NCBI GenBank assembly: GCA_910578825.1
Contig: CAJTSB010000045.1
Coordinates: 1-20,456 of the forward strand
Direction: 5' to 3'
DNA: 20,456 bases
From: an uncultured Lachnospiraceae bacterium
Lineage (GTDB): Bacteria > Bacillota > Clostridia > Lachnospirales > Lachnospiraceae
Below are positions 14,296 to 20,456 of this stretch, piece after piece. How positions within the stretch are numbered: position 1 is the stretch's first letter; every line of letters begins with the position of its first letter. The position numbers and the translations under genes are program-made. Under the pieces are notes generated by a model, which saw only the letters and a program-made list of their open reading frames with translations, did no database searches and was not told the DNA's origin.

Positions 14296-14868
14296 CTAAT
14301 TTATTGTTATTCTCTGTTCCGTCACTACCATATCCATAAAAATATCATATCTGTTACAGGGCACTTCCAGAATAAACTGCATCTCAAAGCAGACGCCGAT
14401 TTTCAGGCATTGGGGATATTTAGCAAAAAATCTGTCATAATATCCTTTTCCGTATCCCATACGCCCGCCGCGGCTGTCAAATACAAGTCCTGGAACAAGA
14501 ACCAGAGCATCGTCTATGCACATCTCGTCGCGGCTCACCGGCTCCATCACATGAAAGGCCCCTTCTGCAAAATCCTGCATATCAAATACCTGGTAAAATG
14601 CCATATCACTGCCCTGAACGCACGGAAATGATATGTGTTTCCCCAGTTCCATTGCCCGTTTCGCCAAAGACAGAAGATTTACCTCATTTCCCAGCGGATA
14701 ATAGAAACAGATATGGTTCGCATCCTTGAAAAAAGATTGCTCCTGCAGGGTCTTACAAATCTGCTCTGACCATTGCGCAATCTTTTCCTCGGACAGTGCG
14801 TCTCTTTTCTGCCTCGCATCCATCCGTATTCTTCTCTTGTTTTCGTCAATTTGCATCTGTTTTTCCAT
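14296..14868 (-). CDS. 5-formyltetrahydrofolate cyclo-ligase
   Basis: About 190 residues of the 5-FTHF cyclo-ligase (MTHFS) family, which converts 5-formyl-THF to 5,10-methenyl-THF with ATP. The N-terminal K-R-x-x-R-x-x-x-R-x-x-R start, the I-C-F-Y-Y-P-L-G-N-E-V segment and the C-terminal V-P-G-L-V-F-D-x-R-G-G-R-M-G-Y-G-K-G-Y-Y-D-R-F signature (ATP and folate site) are all present. The start is uncertain: 14868 and 14856 are both in frame with weak ribosome sites. A further ATG at 14898 has none. The start overlaps the end of the small YnzC-like gene, so the two are translationally linked. Confidence 0.94.
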   Translation of the reverse strand: MEKQMQIDENKRRIRMDARQKRDALSEEKIAQWSEQICKTLQEQSFFKDANHICFYYPLGNEVNLLSLAKRAMELGKHISFPCVQGSDMAFYQVFDMQDFAEGAFHVMEPVSRDEMCIDDALVLVPGLVFDSRGGRMGYGKGYYDRFFAKYPQCLKIGVCFEMQFILEVPCNRYDIFMDMVVTEQRITIN

Positions 14869-15067
14869 ATTTCTCGCCCAGGTTCTCAATGCTCCCATCG
14901 GGATTTATCACATCGATATTATTCAACTGTCCGCGCAGATTCTTACGTACAATTGCAATGTATTCCTTGCGCAACAGATCCTGTTCCTTTTTTTCGTCCT
15001 CCGTCAATCCCTCCGCCTTTGATTTGCGCGCCAGAGCATTGATTCTGTCAATTTTATTCTGATCCAT
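14846..15067 (-). CDS. DUF896 / YnzC-like small protein
   Basis: A 73-residue, highly charged helical protein of the DUF896 (UPF0291, YnzC) family: it begins M-D-Q-N-K-I-D-R-I-N-A-L-A-R-K-S-K, followed by G-L-T-x-D-E-K-x-E-Q and L-R-K-E-Y-I-x-x-V-R-x-N-L-R-G-Q-L. In Bacillus, ynzC sits in the SOS-induced yneA operon. No LexA-type box is visible in the promoter region here, so SOS control cannot be claimed. The ATG at 15067 has a GAGAGG site. It is the first gene after the divergent promoter and is likely to be the head of the long minus-strand run. The molecular function of the family is unknown. Confidence 0.92.
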   Translation of the reverse strand: MDQNKIDRINALARKSKAEGLTEDEKKEQDLLRKEYIAIVRKNLRGQLNNIDVINPDGSIENLGEKYGKTDAN

Positions 15068-15106
15068 AATTTCCTCTCTCTATTTCATTTTCCTCTTTTT
15101 ATAATC

Positions 15107-15135
15107 ATTCTACCCCATTTAGCTTGAAATTCCAA
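15107..15135 (-). promoter_or_regulatory. Promoter of the YnzC-like gene and downstream run
   Basis: On the minus strand TTGGAA (15130-15135) and TAGAAT (15107-15112) are 17 nt apart, 39 nt before the start codon. Its -35 box directly abuts the -35 box of the divergent phosphofructokinase promoter. Confidence 0.75.
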
Positions 15136-15152
15136 GTGTTTTCGTCTATGAT
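15124..15152 (+). promoter_or_regulatory. Promoter of the phosphofructokinase gene
   Basis: TTGAAA (15124-15129) and TATGAT (15147-15152) are 17 nt apart, 39 nt before the start codon. The -35 box touches that of the opposite-strand promoter, so one polymerase would cover both. Confidence 0.75.
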
Positions 15153-15191
15153 ATATTTATCTACATTTTTTCAAACGAAAGGAGAACAAAA

Positions 15192-16409
15192 ATGAAAAAT
15201 CTTATTGTTGGACAATCTGGAGGACCCACCGCTGTTATCAACGGCAGTTTGTATGGCGTTGTTACGGAGGGATTAAAGAGTACGCAGCAGATTGGCAAAG
15301 TATATGGCATGGTTCATGGAATTGAAGGATTCCTTGGCGGTCAATATATGGACATGGACACCGATATGACGAAGGACGAGCTGGCTGCATTAAAGACCAC
15401 GCCGGGCGCATTCCTTGGCTCCTGCCGCTACAAACTTCCGGAAGATTTATCGGATCCTGTTTATCCGGAATTGTTCAAAAAATTTGAGGAACTGAACATT
15501 GGCTATTTCTTCTATTGCGGCGGTAATGATTCCATGGATACGGTAAGCAAGCTGTCCCGCTATGCAGCATCTGTAAACAGCGACATCCGCGTGATGGGCG
15601 TACCGAAAACCATCGACAACGACCTGGTTCTTACCGATCATACACCTGGATTCGGAAGCGCTGCAAAATACGTAGCCTCCTCCGTCCGTGAAATCAACCG
15701 TGATTCTGAGGCATATGACAAGCCCAATGTTATGATTATTGAGATCATGGGACGTCATGCCGGATGGCTTGCAGCATCTTCCGTTTTGGCAAGATGTGAG
15801 AAAGACCCGAATCCGCTCCTGATTTACTTACCGGAAGTTCCTTTCTCAGAAGAAAAATTTATCAAGCAGTTAAAAGCTGCCATTGACGAACATAAACACG
15901 TTACCGTCTGCGTTTCTGAAGGATTGAAAGATGCAGAAGGCAACTTCATCAGCGAGGATTCCGTTGAAACTGCAGTAGACCAGTTTGGACATAAGATATT
16001 AAATGGCTGCGGCGCTTACCTTCAGTCTCTTGTTAAGAGAGAACTTGGCGTAAAAGTCCGCGCCGTAGAATTCAATGTCAGCCAGCGCTGCTCTTCCAAC
16101 TGCCTGTCTGCAACAGATCTTAACGAGGCTGTTATGGCTGGTTCTTTCGCCGTACAGGCTGCCCTCAAAGGCGAGACAGGTTACATGATTGCCTTTAACC
16201 GTAAGAACGGCGATTATGGCATCGACTGCGCTCTGGTAGATGTAAACGATGTCTGCAATAAAGAAAAGACTGTTCCGCTTGAATGGATTACCGACGACGG
16301 CTCTAACCTGAGCCAGGAATTCATTGACTATGCGGCTCCCCTGGTAGCAGGTGAGTGCGAACGTCCAATGAAAGACGGACTTCCGGTATTTGCAATTCGC
16401 AACCGATAA
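15192..16409 (+). CDS. Phosphofructokinase, pyrophosphate-dependent type signature
   Basis: A 405-residue phosphofructokinase of the PfkA superfamily, which makes fructose 1,6-bisphosphate in glycolysis. The phosphoryl-donor loop is G-G-N-D-S (110-114), with Asp at the place of E. coli PfkA Gly104. The catalytic motif is P-K-T-I-D-N-D (138-144), with Lys139 in place of Gly124 and catalytic Asp142. Asp and Lys at these two places are the classic marks of pyrophosphate rather than ATP as donor, so a reversible PPi-dependent enzyme is likely; donor use is inferred. M-G-R-H-A-G-W (187-193) is the usual substrate loop. GGAG lies 7 nt before the ATG. The gene stands alone with its own promoter and terminator. 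Confidence 0.95.
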   Translation: MKNLIVGQSGGPTAVINGSLYGVVTEGLKSTQQIGKVYGMVHGIEGFLGGQYMDMDTDMTKDELAALKTTPGAFLGSCRYKLPEDLSDPVYPELFKKFEELNIGYFFYCGGNDSMDTVSKLSRYAASVNSDIRVMGVPKTIDNDLVLTDHTPGFGSAAKYVASSVREINRDSEAYDKPNVMIIEIMGRHAGWLAASSVLARCEKDPNPLLIYLPEVPFSEEKFIKQLKAAIDEHKHVTVCVSEGLKDAEGNFISEDSVETAVDQFGHKILNGCGAYLQSLVKRELGVKVRAVEFNVSQRCSSNCLSATDLNEAVMAGSFAVQAALKGETGYMIAFNRKNGDYGIDCALVDVNDVCNKEKTVPLEWITDDGSNLSQEFIDYAAPLVAGECERPMKDGLPVFAIRNR

Positions 16410-16415
16410 GATGAT

Positions 16416-16459
16416 AAAACCAGCAGCTCTACTGGTTGTAGTAGGGCTGCTGGTTTTTT
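16416..16459. terminator. Two-way terminator between convergent genes
   Basis: An 18-bp stem with one G-U pair (16416-16433 with 16440-16457) and a 6-nt loop lies 6 nt past the phosphofructokinase stop. It ends in six T residues on the plus strand (16454-16459) and has a TTTT tail on the minus strand. It can therefore stop both the phosphofructokinase transcript and the large opposing gene. Confidence 0.93.
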
Positions 16460-16538
16460 AATGTCATATTATGCTGGCTTTTTTAGATATGTTCTATACT
16501 TCTGTGTTCAAAACGTCTCAGAATCCGCCTCCAAACTC

Positions 16539-19500
16539 TCATCTCCATCCTTCTACCACATTTAAAAACAATTTTTTATATTGTTCATCCTTCTCAACCA
16601 GTACGTCATATCCCGTATTTCCAAACCATTCTGTCACTTTCTTCAGACTTTCTATCGCTTTCACTACAAATTCTCGCCTGGTATCTAAAAAGTTCCCCTC
16701 CCCCTCCAACTGTCCTCGAACGTACATAAGATTTGCCAATGCAAGCATCTTTATTTCTGTTTCTTCCGTAAAATAGATATAAGAGTATAGCATAACTGCC
16801 GCATAATACAAAAAACCACGGTCCTCCGCTAATCTTTCCTGAATCCAATATTCACAAACAGAGTAATCCATCTTAGGAATCTGGGTAATGCCATCTAATA
16901 ATATTTCTGCAATTCCTCTGTTTATCATACCGACACCACCAAAATCAAGATGAGCAGTGTTTAATGGTGCATCAGCATACCCCTCTTTTTTATCCACTTC
17001 TTTTATAGGATTTTTTACATAGTGTTCAATAAAAAAAGTTGTTATTTTTCTTTTTTCCAATGAGGTACCCATTCTGCTAATACTGCATAACAGATTACAA
17101 AAATCATAAAAATAAAATGCTGAGATATCATCCCTGTGTTTTTGTAACAAATCCTCGATTTTTGTAATCAAAATCAGCGCATCATTTTCCTCTGCCAATG
17201 TCCAATTCTGATTCAAACATTTCTGCTTAATCGCATCCATTACTCTTGAATCATATCCTGACAAAGACTCGCCACTATCCAAGATCCTCAATGTCTCATC
17301 CAGACAATCTTGAATACCTTCCATATCCAGTTCCTTACGTTCAAAGAGCGAGTTTATATCTATAAGTTCTTTCAATTCATCATACGTTTTGTCTGGATCC
17401 ATAGCTTTGCACGCATCAATAAAATGATGAAGCGTTTCCTTTATCTCATCTTTTCTTTCTTCATGTAGTACAATACAGAGTTCATAAACGAGCTCCCTTT
17501 TCATATTCATTTCGTCCTCGTTATTCCACTGTGAGATCACATTAAGAATTTTTTTGCAATCAACTAATGGCATATAACATAAAGCTCGTTTCCCTAACTC
17601 TTTGTTTATACGATACATATGAAGGCTGTTATATACTCGCTGAATAATCGGCATAATAATCTGCCATTCCTCATCTGCCAATCGTTCAACAACTTTTGAG
17701 ATAAATTTAAACTCACTAAGATTAAAATAATCTTTACACGTTCGGATATAACCATCATAAACAATTAACCAGCGTAATACCAATAAGAGGTCTTCATGAC
17801 ATAACTCCCTGATCATACTTTCAATCCACTCAATTGCATATCTCCACGTAGACTGACAATCATTATTAACGACAAATTGAACAACTTCCGAAAAACCATG
17901 TGGATAATGTTTCTTCATTGTTTCAATCAGAACTTTCTTCTCCTCTTTCTCAAAACATTTATCCTGCATACTCTGTATACAAGTAATTATAGTTTGTGGC
18001 AAATCAAAAGGATACCCACAATATTTTCCATACTTATCACGATAGATTGCACAATCATATAACCAAAATGTATAATTACGCACGGATTCCAAATATTCCC
18101 CCAAATTCCACATCCGTAACCCCTCTACACACCGAAGTGAAATCATCCGCAGTAATTCCATCCGTTTATTGGCAAAATCTTTTGTTTTAAATCGTATTTC
18201 TGCCAGTAATCTCTCTATCTTTGATTCTCTTGCCTGCCAGTACGCAGGCAATGCCTGTTCCTCTGCAGCACGCTGATAACGGTATATTCCGGCATATTCA
18301 AATTCTGTATCAATCGCTTTCACATCAATATCATTCCATTTAATAACGGGTCTTGTCATATTCTGAAAACCTTGAATGGCGCTAAATCGGTCTTTATTTA
18401 ACTCTCCCTCCCGAATCAATTCAGGAATTATTTGTACTACCATTTTCCAGTCTGCCCGATAAAAATATTTCCACGCCCTCGCAAGAACCAGAACATCAGC
18501 CCGATTTAACATTTCTTCCGACACACTATGATTTCGATATAAAATATCATATTGAAGACTCAGTTGCTTTTCCAGTCCTGATATCTTATTTGATAACGTC
18601 TCTATCTTAATATTTTCCTTCATTTGATGAGACACTCTTCTCCAAGAATCGCCCTCTTTATCCCAAAACCAAAACAAGCCGATGATTGTACAACACAAAA
18701 GTTCTGTAGCCATGTCTTCTTTAAGAGATCCGTAATCAGCCTCACATAAAAACTTTTCATAGCCTGATATGTAATCCCTTGAAATTCTCGGCTCTAAAAA
18801 ACAAAATAACACATCTAATAATTTACTATATGTATTATCCCTTTGTATTGTACTCAATACTCTATTAACACAATCAAAAGAATTCGGATATTTATATCTG
18901 GCACTCAAATAATCAATATCACCTTTTTGATATACAAGCATATATACAAAAATCCAATAAATATGTTCCAGTGAAACATTCTCTTTCTTTATTTCATTTA
19001 ATGCCAATGCGCAAATATGGCGAAGTTTGCCAATTCTCCCATTTACGTATGCTTCCTCTGCCAGATTTTGCATATATTTCAGCTTATAAAATATATCTTC
19101 TTTTCCAAAAATCACCCACTCTTCCGGATGCAAAAGCGTACCCGGTTCCATAAAATATAATATGTCGGATAAATCAATACACTCAAGTCCAACTGCATCC
19201 AGTTTTTGACGAAGTTGTCCATCATTTTCATCCTTATTAAGCGCTTCTTTCATAAATGTAGACATCAGCTGCGGAACTAAATTATTCCTTAGTTCTGGTA
19301 TTTGTCTGTAAATTTCCAATTCATCAGATATTATATCTTTGTATACAGGCAATCCATCATTGGGCATAAAATTTATATGAATAATTTGAGCATCTAAATG
19401 CACAAGTTTCTCGTTATATAATTTCACCAAACGGTAATGATTTCTTAAAGCACGATATACCATTTCAAAATTGGGAATTTTTGATGTAATAGAGCGAAAG

Positions 19501-20273
19501 ATTACGGTTACTTCCTGATTATTGACACCAATAACCTCTTTGGTCAATGCATGTCGAATCCAATGCGCCATGTTTTCCACCGTACCATGATGATGTTTCA
19601 TTAATACTATCGTGTCACACCGATTAGAATCCTCGTCCAGCAAATCACAGACAGCTATAATCGCATTTAAAGCCGCAATTCTACTTTCAATAAGATTAAA
19701 TTCCCGGATCTCATCATGGCAGGAAACAAACCCCTGCTGCCATGGCCATTTATCATGTGAACCTGCCATTCCTATAATTACATTTACGTGTTTTTCTAAT
19801 TTTGAATCCTTTTTTATATAATCATCCAAAATATGTTTCACTAACCCTTCAATACGGATAACATGGGTTCGCCTTACCCAATTGGCTATATCAGAAGACC
19901 CTTTTATATATTTTGAACGTTCTTGCGCAGGTATATATTTTGCATCCTGAGATAACATTCCTATATCATGAATGAGCAGCGCCAACAATAAATATGCTGC
20001 CTCCTGACTACTAATTTTTTTAATCCATCCATCACTTTCTGCCCATTCTGACGCACGTTTTATAATACTACATATATGCGGCATGGCATGATTTGTAAAT
20101 TCTGCCATGTGACAATTATCCGCCAAACGGTCTATGCTTTGTATTATTTCCACCAATATATTTGCAAAATCATCAAAGGGCGGTCTTTCCATGGCCTTCT
20201 TTGTGATTTGACTCTCAAAAACAAAACTAACGGTCTGATTTAATTCTATATCAAAATCTGGAATTTGTTTCAC
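16539..20273 (-). CDS. Giant HD-domain protein with helical C-terminus, unknown function
   Basis: A 1244-residue protein. Residues about 50-240 look like an HD metal-dependent hydrolase domain. Numbered from the GTG at 20273, they show F-T-N-H62-A-M-P-H66, L-L-I-H102-D103-I-G-M, R-R-T-H137, G-S-H173-D and V-C-D210-L-L-D-E-D-x-N-R-C-D, then an H-H-H run (227-229) and H-W-I-R-H (237-241). The R-x-x-H and D-L-L-D-E-D-x-N-x-C-D spacing recalls the HD-CE type found in predicted conflict effectors; that match is from memory. The remaining 900 or so residues are helical and Leu/Glu/Lys rich, perhaps a TPR/HEAT-like solenoid. No P-loop, Bergerat fold, nuclease or membrane segment was seen. A GTG at 20273 has AGGGG 8 nt upstream; another GTG at 20282 is less likely. 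The gene is clearly more AT-rich than the housekeeping run. Confidence 0.85.
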   Translation of the reverse strand: MKQIPDFDIELNQTVSFVFESQITKKAMERPPFDDFANILVEIIQSIDRLADNCHMAEFTNHAMPHICSIIKRASEWAESDGWIKKISSQEAAYLLLALLIHDIGMLSQDAKYIPAQERSKYIKGSSDIANWVRRTHVIRIEGLVKHILDDYIKKDSKLEKHVNVIIGMAGSHDKWPWQQGFVSCHDEIREFNLIESRIAALNAIIAVCDLLDEDSNRCDTIVLMKHHHGTVENMAHWIRHALTKEVIGVNNQEVTVIFRSITSKIPNFEMVYRALRNHYRLVKLYNEKLVHLDAQIIHINFMPNDGLPVYKDIISDELEIYRQIPELRNNLVPQLMSTFMKEALNKDENDGQLRQKLDAVGLECIDLSDILYFMEPGTLLHPEEWVIFGKEDIFYKLKYMQNLAEEAYVNGRIGKLRHICALALNEIKKENVSLEHIYWIFVYMLVYQKGDIDYLSARYKYPNSFDCVNRVLSTIQRDNTYSKLLDVLFCFLEPRISRDYISGYEKFLCEADYGSLKEDMATELLCCTIIGLFWFWDKEGDSWRRVSHQMKENIKIETLSNKISGLEKQLSLQYDILYRNHSVSEEMLNRADVLVLARAWKYFYRADWKMVVQIIPELIREGELNKDRFSAIQGFQNMTRPVIKWNDIDVKAIDTEFEYAGIYRYQRAAEEQALPAYWQARESKIERLLAEIRFKTKDFANKRMELLRMISLRCVEGLRMWNLGEYLESVRNYTFWLYDCAIYRDKYGKYCGYPFDLPQTIITCIQSMQDKCFEKEEKKVLIETMKKHYPHGFSEVVQFVVNNDCQSTWRYAIEWIESMIRELCHEDLLLVLRWLIVYDGYIRTCKDYFNLSEFKFISKVVERLADEEWQIIMPIIQRVYNSLHMYRINKELGKRALCYMPLVDCKKILNVISQWNNEDEMNMKRELVYELCIVLHEERKDEIKETLHHFIDACKAMDPDKTYDELKELIDINSLFERKELDMEGIQDCLDETLRILDSGESLSGYDSRVMDAIKQKCLNQNWTLAEENDALILITKIEDLLQKHRDDISAFYFYDFCNLLCSISRMGTSLEKRKITTFFIEHYVKNPIKEVDKKEGYADAPLNTAHLDFGGVGMINRGIAEILLDGITQIPKMDYSVCEYWIQERLAEDRGFLYYAAVMLYSYIYFTEETEIKMLALANLMYVRGQLEGEGNFLDTRREFVVKAIESLKKVTEWFGNTGYDVLVEKDEQYKKLFLNVVEGWR

Positions 20274-20456
20274 GCCATTCACCCCTATATCATTATCATA
20301 AAATCATCCCAAAACAGCTGTAATCACATCTATAAAAAATCTCTGGTTCGAACTCTATGATATTTTCTGTAAACTTACTTAATCGCTTAATTAAGTGTTT
20401 GTAAACTAATAAAACAATTTGTAACTTCCTTTTATCTCCTTGGCTGTTCAAAGAGG
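20274..20456 (-). promoter_or_regulatory. AT-rich leader of the giant gene with repeated motifs
   Basis: No gene is visible in this stretch. Reading the plus strand, TGTAAACT occurs at 20368-20375 and 20400-20407, with a shorter TGTAACT at 20420-20426. Between the first two lies the inverted repeat ACTTAAT/ATTAAGT (20378-20397) around 6 nt. These look like protein-binding sites upstream of the giant gene. Several AT-rich -10-like hexamers are present on the minus strand, but none has a convincing -35 partner, so I do not call a promoter position. The extreme right end may belong to the next locus. Confidence 0.4.

Noticed and set aside
15060..15135. LexA box for the YnzC-like gene
   Set aside because: YnzC is SOS-linked in Bacillus, so I looked for the GAAC-N4-GTTC type site in the promoter region. 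None is present.
16539..20273. P-loop NTPase or HSP90-type ATPase inside the giant protein
   Set aside because: Such domains accompany HD parts in some defence proteins, but no G-x4-G-K-S/T or Bergerat-type N and G boxes could be found on reading the sequence.
20344..20360. GGTTCGAACTC resembling a tRNA T-arm
   Set aside because: The bases on either side of TTCGAAC do not pair as a 5-bp T-stem, and no anticodon or acceptor arm can be built around it.

Overview
The window looks like a chromosomal segment from a spore-forming, Gram-positive clostridial bacterium, most probably of the Lachnospiraceae. The evidence is a gerW-type sporulation gene, a zinc-ribbon L28, strong AGGAGG ribosome sites, TTGnnn-17-TAnnnT promoters, and a ruvA/ruvB, zapA, U32, ftsW, class B PBP gene order. 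This placement is inference from gene content, not from a search.

Layout. 1-216: a GC-rich palindromic fragment at the edge, then an AT-rich leader carrying the rpmB promoter. 217-466: rpmB (+) and its terminator. 470-2974 (-): a Nudix hydrolase with its own promoter, then an unrecognised 117-residue protein, a DUF2953 protein (ytfI-like), gerW (ytfJ) and a 45-residue membrane peptide that begins just past the gerW terminator. 3049-8757 (-): zapA, a U32-family protein, an FtsW/RodA protein and a class B PBP, tightly packed, with a promoter and a 10-bp repeat array in front of zapA. 8850-15067 (-): a dense run of a YnzC-like small protein, 5-formyl-THF cyclo-ligase, proA, a GNAT acetyltransferase, miaB, ruvA, a second GNAT and ruvB, most spaced by 1-26 nt or overlapping. 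15192-16409 (+): a phosphofructokinase with pyrophosphate-type active-site residues, divergent from the long run. The two promoters have directly abutting -35 boxes. 16539-20273 (-): one very large AT-rich gene for a 1244-residue protein with an N-terminal HD-type metal-binding domain and a long helical C-terminal part. It converges on the phosphofructokinase gene and shares a two-way terminator with it.

The housekeeping part joins cell division and wall synthesis (ZapA, FtsW/RodA-like glycosyltransferase, class B transpeptidase), Holliday-junction processing (RuvAB), tRNA/rRNA modification (MiaB, U32 protein), one-carbon and proline metabolism, and sporulation (GerW). The least explained locus is the lone HD-domain giant at the right end. 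Its low GC content, single-gene layout and architecture resemble a conflict or defence effector, but no such function can be shown from sequence alone. No tRNA, rRNA, CRISPR array or insertion sequence was seen.
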